Shown in pieces: positions 1-8,082 of a DNA stretch of 64,000 bases. The stretch comes from a virus, in the IMG/VR virus record IMGVR_UViG_3300028115_001816, positions 1 to 64,000 of that record. One strand, 5' to 3'. The notes beneath the pieces were generated by a model that saw only the letters and a list, made by a program, of their open reading frames with translations, was not told the origin of the DNA and did not search any database. The position numbers were made by a program, and so were the translations under genes. The number at the start of each line of letters is the position of its first letter. The stretch's first letter is position 1.

Positions 1-403
1 TAAGAATGCCTTTTTGATGTACTCTTACTCTAATGTGCCCATTGTACCAGTCATCTGATTCCAGTACTTTATATCTGAATTGTTCTCTTGCTTCTATATA
101 AGATAGTTCTGCTTTACTTGAACAGAAATATAATATCTTACGTTTGAATTTATCTTTGCCTAATGTTTCGACGTCTTGTGTAAGTTCGTCTGATGAGCCA
201 TAATAATCACGCCAATCACTTTCTACTAGTGTACGACGTTTGTTTTTTCTGCCTTTGAGGGGAGGTTTAGTCTTCTTAAATTGAGCCAGTTTTTTACCAA
301 TATATTTTTTGTCGTTTGTAGTATTTGTTATCAAATATACAAAACCAATCATGCCTTCTGGTATTTCTTTAACGATTTTGTTTTTGTAATACCAGTTTTG
401 CAT
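1..403 (-). CDS. GIY-YIG endonuclease (Seg-like), C-terminus beyond window edge
   Basis: 134 codons are visible, open to the left edge, starting at the ATG at 403-401. The sequence has the two halves of the GIY-YIG motif, FVYLIT at residues 21-26 and KYIGKK at 33-38. It then shows WRDYYGSS, a conserved-type glutamate in SYIEAREQ (about E104) and WYNG (N121), the usual order in this nuclease family. Such proteins in T4-like phages are free-standing homing or mobility endonucleases that cut related phage DNA; that role is inferred from the family. It is the most downstream gene seen in the minus-strand gp55-gp47-gp46 run. The missing C-terminus prevents judging its length. Confidence 0.75.
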   Translation of the reverse strand, partial: MQNWYYKNKIVKEIPEGMIGFVYLITNTTNDKKYIGKKLAQFKKTKPPLKGRKNKRRTLVESDWRDYYGSSDELTQDVETLGKDKFKRKILYFCSSKAELSYIEAREQFRYKVLESDDWYNGHIRVRVHQKGIL

Positions 404-425
404 GTTATCTTGTATATATCTTTCT

Positions 426-599
426 TTACATATTATTCTTTTTATCTTGGATTTCTGCACGCCTTGCTTTTGCAAGTTTGCCTAATTCGCCTAATGCTTT
501 TCTTGCACGAGCCGCAGCTGCTTTCACACCCTTAGTTTCAAATGATTCTGATTCCTTTAGGTATGCTTCATATGCTTCTATAATTTTTTCGTGTGACAT
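426..599 (-). CDS. small basic Ala/Lys-rich protein, 57 aa
   Basis: The ORF runs from ATG at 599 to TAA at 426. An AGGAG Shine-Dalgarno lies 7 bases before the ATG, which supports real translation. The product is helical-looking and lysine/alanine-rich, with KAAAARARKALGEL in the middle and KARRAEIQDKKN near the end. It resembles small histone-like or structural-helix proteins common in marine T4-like phages; no function is assigned. It sits between the radical SAM gene at 610-1503 and the GIY-YIG gene. Confidence 0.7.
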   Translation of the reverse strand: MSHEKIIEAYEAYLKESESFETKGVKAAAARARKALGELGKLAKARRAEIQDKKNNM

Positions 600-609
600 T
601 TTTTGTCTC

Positions 610-1503
610 CTATTTTAATTGTATCTCTTGTTTCCATTGAGACCGTTTATTTAAAGTTTTACCACAACTTCTTTTACAAACATAGAATGGATTGTTATTG
701 TCCAATCTGACTTGATATTCGTTCATCAGTTGTTCTGGTAAATGTTGAAGTATATCCTTATTACGTTCTTTATTTGTATAATATACTTCAGCAATATGAC
801 AACAAGGAAATTCCTGACCTTTGTAATCTACATAGGTAGATTTTTCATTATTACGTTCACATTGTATACTTGTTATATTATCATAGTCAATATAATTATA
901 ATTATTTACTGGTTTTATATGGTCAAATTGAAAAATATCCCATCTATCTGTTTCTTTACTACGAAACCATGTAAATCCCATGTCATTAGCAAGTTGTTTA
1001 CATTCTTCTACTTGGTGTTTGTTATGGTCAAATACTAACATATCCCAATGAGCACTTGCTCCTGCATCTATGTATGCTTTTGCATTTTCCATAATCTTTT
1101 TAAATTGTACACCTACTCTATAGATATGATTTGTATCTTCTAATCCATCTATACTAAACACAACATAGTCATAAACACCTGTAAGTAAGTTTGCACATTC
1201 ACGCCACCATTTTGGATTTCTTATACTACCATTAGTGTTTATACCAATTACTGTATCTGGCCGTATTTCTTTTACCCATTTTATTTTGTCTAGTAATTTT
1301 ATATCTGCACAAGGGTCGCCTACAGTGCCACAAAAGAATATTTTTTCTAATGTTTTTATATTTTTAGTTACATGTAATTTAAAATCATATATGTCAAGAT
1401 CAGCAAGACTAACTATACAACCTTCGCCATTTGTATTTCTTGCACACATAGGACAGGCGGCATTACATTTACTAGTAGGTTCAAAATGTAATATTTTTAC
1501 CAT
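610..1503 (-). CDS. radical SAM protein with C-terminal SPASM-like cysteines
   Basis: 297 aa. The [4Fe-4S]-SAM motif CxxxCxxC is C13-NAA-C17-PM-C20 at the very N-terminus. GDP follows at the position of the usual GGEP strand, then INTNG and SIDG typical of the core barrel. A cysteine-rich C-terminus (FPCCHIAE, then VCKRSC) looks like a SPASM/twitch region for an auxiliary cluster. So the domain order is the canonical one, core first. Its start overlaps the end of the next radical SAM gene (1497-2528), suggesting translational coupling. The substrate is unknown. SPASM proteins in other systems modify peptides or proteins, but nothing here proves that. Confidence 0.8.
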   Translation of the reverse strand: MVKILHFEPTSKCNAACPMCARNTNGEGCIVSLADLDIYDFKLHVTKNIKTLEKIFFCGTVGDPCADIKLLDKIKWVKEIRPDTVIGINTNGSIRNPKWWRECANLLTGVYDYVVFSIDGLEDTNHIYRVGVQFKKIMENAKAYIDAGASAHWDMLVFDHNKHQVEECKQLANDMGFTWFRSKETDRWDIFQFDHIKPVNNYNYIDYDNITSIQCERNNEKSTYVDYKGQEFPCCHIAEVYYTNKERNKDILQHLPEQLMNEYQVRLDNNNPFYVCKRSCGKTLNKRSQWKQEIQLK

Positions 1504-2528
1504 TCTGTAACATGTTCCCGATCAAAAAGTTTTGCTTTTATGCATTTAGTTTTACATTCTAAATTATCAAACTTTTTAAATTCACCTTGCCACCAGTCAT
1601 CTGCTAGTATTTCATCTAGTGTATTGTTATATAAATTAAATTTTGTTTCAGCAAGTTTATTCCATTTTTCATTGTGTGGATAACGTAGAGCAGTCCAGCA
1701 ACAAGGATAAAATTCGCCAGTTGCTTTCAGGAATACACCTTTATTGCCTATATAGCAAAGTGCTGGATATTCTGTACTATTTTGCAATTCTTTTGCACGT
1801 TGCCAGAATGTTTCTTTTAAGTCTGCACCAGGACGTTGTTTTGCAGTAATATAATTTTGTTCTCGTTCAAATCTATGCCCACTAGCAATAAGTTTTTTGT
1901 CTAATGGTTGTAATAAATCATCATTGCCATATGCATCTGGATATGTACTACCAAATTTTGTACTTTTAGTAAGTTGCCAACAATCAAAATTATAGTCATA
2001 TGCAAGTTTTACTATTTTTTTTAAATCTGTTTCGTTAAATCTAAAAGCAATTGTTGCAATTACTGTATATGTAGTTTTATTGTATTTTCTAAAAGTTACT
2101 ATACCATCAATAATACTGTTCCAGTCACAGTTTATCCTATATTTACTGTTACTATCTTGGTCCCATCCATCTAAACTCCAGTGTATTTCATCATACTCGT
2201 TGCAGTATGAAGCAAGTTTTTGCCACCAGTCTAAAGTTTTGTAACTTCCATTTGTTATTATTAATAATTGAATGCTAGGATTTATATTTTTAATCCATTC
2301 TACAATTTCTAAAAACTGTTTTGCATATATTGGGTCGCCATCATCTCCACAAAAACTTATTTTGCGTATCTTTTTTATTTGTGATTCGCCTATCTGATTA
2401 CGGAAGAAGTCCAATGTAAGTTGACGATTAAGTAGTGTTTCTGGTATTTCTGCTCTAGTGCATCTAGGGCATTTTAGTGTACATATACTGCTTACTTCTA
2501 TATGCCAATGATCTAGTGCTATGTTCAT
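1497..2528 (-). CDS. radical SAM protein with C-terminal SPASM-like cysteines
   Basis: 343 aa with C16-TLK-C20-PR-C23 near the N-terminus, FCGDDGDP as the GGEP-like strand, ITNGS and SLDG. The C-terminus carries FYPCCWTA and a CKTKC segment, consistent with a SPASM-like auxiliary cluster domain. It overlaps gp46 upstream by 4 bases (ATGA) and the second radical SAM gene downstream by 7 bases, so the three are probably one translation unit. It is a diverged paralogue of the 610-1503 protein, with a similar layout and size. The substrate is unknown. Confidence 0.8.
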   Translation of the reverse strand: MNIALDHWHIEVSSICTLKCPRCTRAEIPETLLNRQLTLDFFRNQIGESQIKKIRKISFCGDDGDPIYAKQFLEIVEWIKNINPSIQLLIITNGSYKTLDWWQKLASYCNEYDEIHWSLDGWDQDSNSKYRINCDWNSIIDGIVTFRKYNKTTYTVIATIAFRFNETDLKKIVKLAYDYNFDCWQLTKSTKFGSTYPDAYGNDDLLQPLDKKLIASGHRFEREQNYITAKQRPGADLKETFWQRAKELQNSTEYPALCYIGNKGVFLKATGEFYPCCWTALRYPHNEKWNKLAETKFNLYNNTLDEILADDWWQGEFKKFDNLECKTKCIKAKLFDREHVTEW

Positions 2529-4288
2529 GCAATTTCAACATCCGTATCGTAACTAGTAAAACCATTTTCTTTTATAACTTTAAGTACATTATTTACACGG
2601 CCAATTAGTTCATCTTTATGTGAAACTAACCACACACTCTTATTACGTTCTCTACTCATACGTTTTAGTACACCCATACTGTTTTCAACACCAGAGCTAT
2701 CCATACCACTGTCAACTAGTTCGTCTATGAATAATAAGTTAATTGGTTGATATAAACTTTCCCACACATCACGGAATGCCCAACTTAAACTTAATATTAG
2801 TCTGTTACGTTCACCTCTACTTAAATTATCAAAGTCTAAATCTCTACCTAGTTCTTGTATTTCTACAGTCAAGTCGTTTTGGAATACTACAGTATGTGGT
2901 AGTCCAATTGCATTTAAGTATTGATCTAGTCTTGTATTTAAGTATGACAAGTTTTGTTCTATGATTCTTTTACGTATAAAACTATCTTTGTTTGTTAGTA
3001 GTTTTAGTAAAAACTCTTGATGTTGTTGTACTCTTGTAAGTTCATTTATACTGTCCCAACTTATTTCCTGTACGGCAGTAGTTTCCATATCTGCAATTTG
3101 ATCAACATAAGGATCAATTTCATCTTGTTTAGTGTTAAGTTGAGACTCTAATGTAGATAAACTTGATCTGTGATTATGTGCATCATTTACACTGTCATAA
3201 AATGTTTTAGGTTTATCAGGTACAGTTTGTTTTTGTGTTTCTAGTTCGGCTATACCTTTTTCTAATTCTTGCAAAAAATTAGTTGCGTCATCAAATTCTT
3301 TTTGTGCTTTTTGTATTTGTTCTTTATGTGTTTCCAAGTGTGTAACACTCTGTTTACAACTACCACATATACCTTCATTTACATTATCTAATGCTTTTTT
3401 AGTACGATTACTATCACGTTCTGCTCTACTAATTTGTGCTTGTAGTGCTGATATATCTTTTGTTAGTTGTATTTGTGCATTGTTTAAGATATGCCAATCG
3501 TTTAGTTCAGTGTGTATTCTTAGTTCTTTATCGATATCTACGTGTGCTAGATCATCTATTGCAGTTTTTAGTTTGGATATATCTTCATCTTTTTTCTTTT
3601 GCCAAAGTGATTGTCTGCGTTTAAGAGCATCAACCTGTTCTGTAATTTTACTATTTGCATCTTCAACTGCTTTGATACGAAACTCTTCCTGTTGGATTTT
3701 GTTTTTAGTAGCACGTAATTGTTCTTTTAAGTTTTCTGCTTTTTCAGATAGTATAGTTATTCCTAATAACTGTTCTATTATAGCACGTTGATCGTTTTGT
3801 CGCATACTTAAGAAAGGTTCACTGTAGGTATTTAGAGCCAGTACATGTTTGAACATAGCATGACTCATACCCAACAAGTTTTCTATTGCTTTTTGTGTCT
3901 CTCTACTATCGCCCTGTGCATAATCATCTGCTTCTTGCTCATTGTTGTTTATATAAAACTTAAGAACATTACTTTTCCGGCCACGTTCAATTCTATATTG
4001 AACTCCGTCTTTTTCAAACTCAACAGTAACTAACATATTTTTGCCGTTAGTTTTGTTTATTAGATTGTCTTTACGAATGTTAGTTAGTGCATCACCATAT
4101 AATGCATAACTTAGTGCATTGATAATTGTAGTTTTGCCTGTACCATTTCTAGCACCAGCATCACCGCCACCTGTATCTAAGTTTTCACCCAGTACCAGTG
4201 TAAGATCATTACGATTAAAGTCGATCGCTTGTGTAGTATTTCCTACACTCATAAAGTTTTTTACTGTAAGAGTATCGATTTTAAAAAT
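2525..4288 (-). CDS. 46: gp46 recombination nuclease subunit (SbcC/Rad50-like ATPase)
   Basis: ATPase subunit of the T4 gp46/gp47 (Rad50/Mre11-type) complex that resects DNA ends for recombination-dependent replication. Numbered from the ATG at 4252 (575 aa), Walker A GARNGTGKTT is at residues 33-42. A long coiled-coil-like middle holds a zinc-hook CxxC (GICGSC, about residues 295-299). The C-terminus has the signature NLSRGERNR and Walker B LLFIDELVDSGMD. Family members begin with a short strand before the NFMSVGN segment. Here that strand is encoded upstream of the ATG with no stop and no ATG/GTG/TTG. An ATT at 4288-4286 placed 6 bases after AGGAG is the best start (587 aa). If ATT is not used, the product lacks its first beta-strand. 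Confidence 0.93.
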   Translation of the reverse strand: MFKIDTLTVKNFMSVGNTTQAIDFNRNDLTLVLGENLDTGGGDAGARNGTGKTTIINALSYALYGDALTNIRKDNLINKTNGKNMLVTVEFEKDGVQYRIERGRKSNVLKFYINNNEQEADDYAQGDSRETQKAIENLLGMSHAMFKHVLALNTYSEPFLSMRQNDQRAIIEQLLGITILSEKAENLKEQLRATKNKIQQEEFRIKAVEDANSKITEQVDALKRRQSLWQKKKDEDISKLKTAIDDLAHVDIDKELRIHTELNDWHILNNAQIQLTKDISALQAQISRAERDSNRTKKALDNVNEGICGSCKQSVTHLETHKEQIQKAQKEFDDATNFLQELEKGIAELETQKQTVPDKPKTFYDSVNDAHNHRSSLSTLESQLNTKQDEIDPYVDQIADMETTAVQEISWDSINELTRVQQHQEFLLKLLTNKDSFIRKRIIEQNLSYLNTRLDQYLNAIGLPHTVVFQNDLTVEIQELGRDLDFDNLSRGERNRLILSLSWAFRDVWESLYQPINLLFIDELVDSGMDSSGVENSMGVLKRMSRERNKSVWLVSHKDELIGRVNNVLKVIKENGFTSYDTDVEIA

Positions 4289-4299
4289 GGTTAACTCCT
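4286..4299 (-). promoter_or_regulatory. Shine-Dalgarno deciding an ATT start for gp46
   Basis: On the minus strand AGGAG (4299-4295) is followed by TTAACC and then ATT (4288-4286). The ATT is in frame with gp46, 12 codons before its first ATG. No AGGAG-like site lies just before the ATG at 4252. The spacing of 6 bases is ideal for ATT and far too long for the ATG. Confidence 0.6.
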
Positions 4300-4307
4300 G
4301 ATGAATT

Positions 4308-4994
4308 TTATATATTATAGTGATTTAGTATAGTAGTTGTCAAATTAAGTTCGTCTGTAAAAAATTTATTTGATTTTATTTTTACAATTGTTGTATTAAA
4401 TTCTTCGAATGTGTTTATGTATAAAAATTTACTAATAGTACTAGTGAACAAACTATCTAGATACATGCTTTTATCGCAATTACTATAGTGCCACAATTCA
4501 CATTGTTCAATTTTTAAAAAAGGCTCTAGTCCCATTTCATTCAACAAAGGCCTATTAATTGATACTCCAGCCCAGTCTACATCATCTACTATTAACACAC
4601 CATTAGGCAATAAGTGAGGCATTATATTAATGAAATCTTTTTTGACATCAGGTTCTTTATGACTGCCGTCTATTAAAATAAGATCAAATTTGTTAATTTT
4701 AGTAAAGTCAAAAGTTGTACTATCATGTTCGAAATCAGTACGTTTTTGTTTACCGTATATTTTGTAAAAAAGATCAGTATTCAGTTTTATATCTATACCA
4801 GTAATGTTTATGTCTGGGTTACATTCTAATATTAGACCACTAGTACTGCCTTGATATATTCCTATTTCTAAATAATCTTTAAATTGAAATTGCTTAAAAA
4901 AGTCCCACAATACTACTGCATCGGTAGTGCATCTCATCATAATGTCAAATTTATTATAATTTTTCCAGAATTTAGTTTGGGTAAATTTTTTCAT
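4308..4994 (-). CDS. class I SAM-dependent methyltransferase
   Basis: 228 aa. The SAM-binding motif I is DYLEIGIYQGSTSG, followed by an acidic strand end (ITGIDIK), DLILIDGSH and a late motif GVLIVDDVDW. These are typical of the Methyltransf_24 type Rossmann methyltransferases, often acting on sugars or small molecules. The gene lies exactly between gp47 and gp46, which are usually adjacent. It abuts gp47 (stop and start one base apart) and ends 20 bases before the proposed gp46 start. It therefore looks like an accessory gene inserted into a core operon. The substrate is unknown. Confidence 0.75.
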   Translation of the reverse strand: MKKFTQTKFWKNYNKFDIMMRCTTDAVVLWDFFKQFQFKDYLEIGIYQGSTSGLILECNPDINITGIDIKLNTDLFYKIYGKQKRTDFEHDSTTFDFTKINKFDLILIDGSHKEPDVKKDFINIMPHLLPNGVLIVDDVDWAGVSINRPLLNEMGLEPFLKIEQCELWHYSNCDKSMYLDSLFTSTISKFLYINTFEEFNTTIVKIKSNKFFTDELNLTTTILNHYNI

Positions 4995-6005
4995 TTATAA
5001 GTTCCGATATATATCCAACATTAATTTACTATCATATTGTTTACTATCGATTTGTTGTAATTGACTTGTAACTATACTATCTACACTTTCGAAGTTTATT
5101 TCACCTTGTATCTGCATATCCATGTCTTCATTCTTTACTGGTATAAGACTCATTTCTCGCAAAGAGTATTCAGTCATGAACGTTTCTTTTATAAAATTCG
5201 CTTCTTCATAACTTATGTCTACATCTAAATTTACACGAGCATATGTTTTTGGGCTCAAATATTTTTCAGGACCTTCTAATAATTGACTAATTTTTAGTGT
5301 GCGATATTTAGGTTGATCAGGCCATGCAATAAATTGTTTTGTGCCATCCCAGTCTAGTATCATCATACCTCTTTCATCGTCCCATGCATCACTGTAGTTG
5401 TGTGGAAAAGCATTTCCTGTGTAAATTACATTATCACGTTCCTGTCTTTTGTGAAAATGTCCTGTAAAAACTGTACCACACCGTCCAAAGTCTGTATGAT
5501 TTAGTTCTCCATGGTCAGGCATTTGTACCATTGCGTTCATATAAAAGTGAGGAAGTTCAAAATGTCCAATTACATAATCAGCCTTTATCTTTTGCATTTG
5601 TTTGTGTTCGTCGCCTACTAACCAAGGTATAAATGCAACGCCATCAACTGTAGTAATATCGTTATAGAATTGAATATTTTCAAATTTTTTAATAAATGCA
5701 ATACTATTATAGTCACGTTTATCTCTGTAGTATTCATCATGATTGCCCGGTATGAAGTGTACGACATCAAAGTTTGTATTCAGTAACTCCAGTGCTTGTA
5801 AACTGTAATTCAGTGTAGCAACATTGATACTTGCACGTTGATGGTGCCAGTCACCCATAAAAATACAGGTATCTGCATTCTGTGCTTTTGCTTCAGCACA
5901 AAACCAAGTAACAAAATCAAGACAATCTTTATTGAATGTTTGACTGTTGCTTTTATTTCCAAAGTGAATATCCGTAAAGACGGCGGCCCGTTTGAATAAA
6001 CTCAT
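4995..6005 (-). CDS. 47: gp47 recombination nuclease subunit (SbcD/Mre11-like)
   Basis: 336 aa calcineurin-like metallophosphoesterase, the nuclease partner of gp46. Metal-binding motifs appear in the family order: TDIHFG (D12, H14), MGDWHHQ, PGNHDEYY, VIGHFE and TGHFHKR. The ATG at 6005 is the first possible start: reading upstream in frame meets TAA at 6032-6030 with no start codon between, and the catalytic motif begins only 11 residues in. There is no Shine-Dalgarno; instead a consensus promoter -10 box ends 6 bases before the ATG (see promoter entry). Confidence 0.93.
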   Translation of the reverse strand: MSLFKRAAVFTDIHFGNKSNSQTFNKDCLDFVTWFCAEAKAQNADTCIFMGDWHHQRASINVATLNYSLQALELLNTNFDVVHFIPGNHDEYYRDKRDYNSIAFIKKFENIQFYNDITTVDGVAFIPWLVGDEHKQMQKIKADYVIGHFELPHFYMNAMVQMPDHGELNHTDFGRCGTVFTGHFHKRQERDNVIYTGNAFPHNYSDAWDDERGMMILDWDGTKQFIAWPDQPKYRTLKISQLLEGPEKYLSPKTYARVNLDVDISYEEANFIKETFMTEYSLREMSLIPVKNEDMDMQIQGEINFESVDSIVTSQLQQIDSKQYDSKLMLDIYRNL

Positions 6006-6039
6006 GTACGTATTATAGCATCTTATAGATTATTGTCAA
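6003..6039 (-). promoter_or_regulatory. consensus extended sigma-70 promoter, predicted leaderless gp47 mRNA
   Basis: Minus strand: TTGACA (6039-6034), a 16-base spacer, then TATAAT (6017-6012). TG one base before the -10 gives an extended TGnTATAAT. Six bases (ACGTAC) separate the -10 box from the ATG at 6005, so the expected transcription start falls on or next to the A of the ATG. The -35 box overlaps the TGA stop of gp55. No ribosome binding site is present. The same architecture recurs at 37007-37044. Confidence 0.75.
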
Positions 6040-6851
6040 GTGATAGGTTCTGCACTTTTCGCCATTTCATTTTCGTTTTGTCTAGTATAACTTGGATTTA
6101 ACCCAGCACTTTCTAGTATATCATCTCTAATTGCTTGGTTTTTCTTTTCTAAGTTTAGTACACGAGTAAAACTATTTGTAATAGCGGCAGTATAGTAAGC
6201 AAATGGATTTTCACTCTTGCTTTCGTCAAATTGTAGTCCGATTTGCGTTAATTGTAATAATGCTTGACTACGCATCTCATCATTGTAGGTATAACCACGC
6301 CAGTTTGAACGTGTTCCGTAGCGTTCACACAGTTTCATATACATTCTAGCAAGTTTACTTGTAGTTTTGCCATGTGTTTTGCTAAATTGTCCGTTTTCTA
6401 GTCCACCTTCCCAATGACTTTTTCCAACTAATATTGTATTATCGTCATCATCTATTCTATAGTGTTGAAAAGGAGGAAAGTTACACTGTACATGATGGTC
6501 TGCAACTGTTTTTGGATTCTTTTTACGTCCTGGGTGTAGAGGAATATGATCGTGTGTCATAATTCTAAACACTACATCTTTTTTATTGATCTTTTTCCAA
6601 TCTACTGCAAAGTCTGCTTGCTTTACCTTAAGTCCTTCTGCTCTAGCTGCTTCGTAATTTTGTTTTTGTATACGATCTGCTTGGTTTCGTTTTGCTTGAG
6701 CAACTGTTCTTATGTTTATTTTTTCAATATTTGGTAAAATGATGTCATACACATCATCACCTTCAGCAACAAAACTGCTATATGTATTTTTACTTTTGTG
6801 TATTTCCTTTAACAAGTCACGATTGTTAAGGTAATTTTTACGTTTTATCAT
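6036..6851 (-). CDS. 55: gp55 late-transcription sigma factor
   Basis: 271 aa. The C-terminal half has the T4 gp55 pattern: NWRGYTYNDEMRSQAL, then FDESKSENPFAYYTAAITNS, then a basic VLNLEKKNQ segment. This matches sigma region 2, which binds core polymerase and the late -10 element. T4 gp55 is about 185 residues; here about 80 extra residues precede the sigma part, including a basic GRKKNP segment. An AAGGA Shine-Dalgarno precedes the ATG at 6851. The gene diverges from the first late structural gene, whose TATAAATA element it would be expected to recognise. Confidence 0.85.
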   Translation of the reverse strand: MIKRKNYLNNRDLLKEIHKSKNTYSSFVAEGDDVYDIILPNIEKINIRTVAQAKRNQADRIQKQNYEAARAEGLKVKQADFAVDWKKINKKDVVFRIMTHDHIPLHPGRKKNPKTVADHHVQCNFPPFQHYRIDDDDNTILVGKSHWEGGLENGQFSKTHGKTTSKLARMYMKLCERYGTRSNWRGYTYNDEMRSQALLQLTQIGLQFDESKSENPFAYYTAAITNSFTRVLNLEKKNQAIRDDILESAGLNPSYTRQNENEMAKSAEPIT

Positions 6852-6877
6852 ATATGGGATTCCTTTTATATACGTAT

Positions 6878-6907
6878 ATTATACAGCCTATAAATATACT
6901 TATGCAA
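6878..6907 (-). promoter_or_regulatory. sigma-70-like promoter of gp55
   Basis: Minus strand TATAAT (6883-6878) with a weak -35 TTGCAT (6907-6902) 18 bases upstream. A start near 6871 would give a leader of about 20 bases containing AAGGA before the ATG at 6851. It overlaps the divergent late promoter TATAAATA on the plus strand. Confidence 0.5.
6889..6896 (+). promoter_or_regulatory. T4-type late promoter TATAAATA for the baseplate block
   Basis: A perfect match to the T4 late -10 element TATAAATA, 34 bases before the GTG start of gp48. gp55, the sigma factor that reads such elements in T4, is encoded just upstream and divergently. Related elements recur before gp6 and two fibre genes. Confidence 0.7.
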
Positions 6908-6930
6908 TATAAAAATAAGGATTTTTTTAA

Positions 6931-7779
6931 GTGTCATTTGATTTAGGACAAAAATTTACCCGTAAAGCGAAACAATTTACAGAAGATGCAGTCGGAAGAG
7001 CACTTCCGGGCAATGATCCTCTAAGTAAAGTTGGTCGTAATGTATTAGATGCTAGTGCGAATAGATTAATATCATCTGGGTTAAATTTTCTTAAAGATAA
7101 TAAATTTATAAATGATATCATTACTACTACTTTTCGAGACAATGATACACGAGTTAGATTATCACTTAGTCCGGACAGTGGTCCAATATTATATAAAAGT
7201 TTAAGTAATAGATTGTTAGAACCACTTTCAGACACAAATGGTGTATTATTTCCATATACCCCTACAATAAGTGTAAGCCATACTGCACAATATACTGGTA
7301 TGCATCCTACACATAGTAACTATGTTCAGCACAGTTACAATGCAAGTTCAGTAGATGCAATTAGTATAGACGGATATTTTACTGCGAATAATGCAGACGA
7401 AGCAAGATATGTTTTTGCAGTATTACATTTTTTACGAAGTGCTTACAAAATGTTTTTTGGTACAGATGCTAACAGAGGCACACCTCCTCCTGTGTTAAGA
7501 TTAAGTGGTTATGGGCCTTTCAATTACCATAGTGTGCCGGTAGTCCTAACAAATTTTACAGAAATAATGTCAGCTGATAGAGATTATATAGAAGTACCAC
7601 TTGCATCAGCACCTGATGCAGCAACAAAAACAATGATTCCAACTTATATGAATATGACTATGACACTAAGTCCAATATACACTAAACAACAAATATCTAA
7701 TTTTGGTTTAGATAGTTTTGCACGTGGTGATCTAATAGGAAGACCAGGTGGTGGAAGTCAAGGTGGAGGATTTTTATAA
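6931..7779 (+). CDS. 48: gp48-like baseplate tail-tube cap protein
   Basis: 282 aa starting at GTG 6931, preceded by TAAGGA. A basic, helical N-terminus is followed by a tube-like beta domain containing NGVLFPYTPTISVSHTAQYT, HTNYVQHSYNASSVDAI-type strands and AVLHFLRSAYKMFFGTDA. It ends in a Gly-rich tail. This is the pattern of the marine-phage gp48/gp54 tail-tube-cap family that closes the inner tube at the baseplate. Position before gp53 agrees with gp48; gp54 cannot be fully excluded from motifs alone. Its stop overlaps the gp53 start (TAATG). Confidence 0.7.
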   Translation: MSFDLGQKFTRKAKQFTEDAVGRALPGNDPLSKVGRNVLDASANRLISSGLNFLKDNKFINDIITTTFRDNDTRVRLSLSPDSGPILYKSLSNRLLEPLSDTNGVLFPYTPTISVSHTAQYTGMHPTHSNYVQHSYNASSVDAISIDGYFTANNADEARYVFAVLHFLRSAYKMFFGTDANRGTPPPVLRLSGYGPFNYHSVPVVLTNFTEIMSADRDYIEVPLASAPDAATKTMIPTYMNMTMTLSPIYTKQQISNFGLDSFARGDLIGRPGGGSQGGGFL

Positions 7780-8081
7780 TGGCAGTTGAATACAGTAGCG
7801 ATAGCCCATATTCTGATACTAGTCAATATAGTTATTATTTAGATGTACTTACACCAAGAATTATTTTGCCCTATAAAGATGATGTTCTACATACACTTAC
7901 ACAAGTGCATCAATATAGACCAGATCTTTTAGCATATGATTTGTATGGAAACAACAATTTATGGTGGGTATTTCAAGCAAGAAATCCAAATGCTTTTGAG
8001 GATCCTATTTGGGATTTTCAAACAGGTGTAAAATTTTATCTACCTAAGAAAGAAACAATTGATACTGCGTTAGGAATTTAG
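7779..8081 (+). CDS. 53: gp53 baseplate wedge subunit
   Basis: 100 aa. The central segment RPDLLAYDLYGNNNLWWVF followed by IWDFQTGVKFYLP is the hallmark of gp53, whose LysM-like fold clips baseplate wedges together. It is shorter than T4 gp53 (196 aa), as is usual in marine T4-like phages. It is coupled to gp48 by TAATG and directly precedes the probable hub gene. Confidence 0.85.
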   Translation: MAVEYSSDSPYSDTSQYSYYLDVLTPRIILPYKDDVLHTLTQVHQYRPDLLAYDLYGNNNLWWVFQARNPNAFEDPIWDFQTGVKFYLPKKETIDTALGI

Positions 8082-8082
8082 T

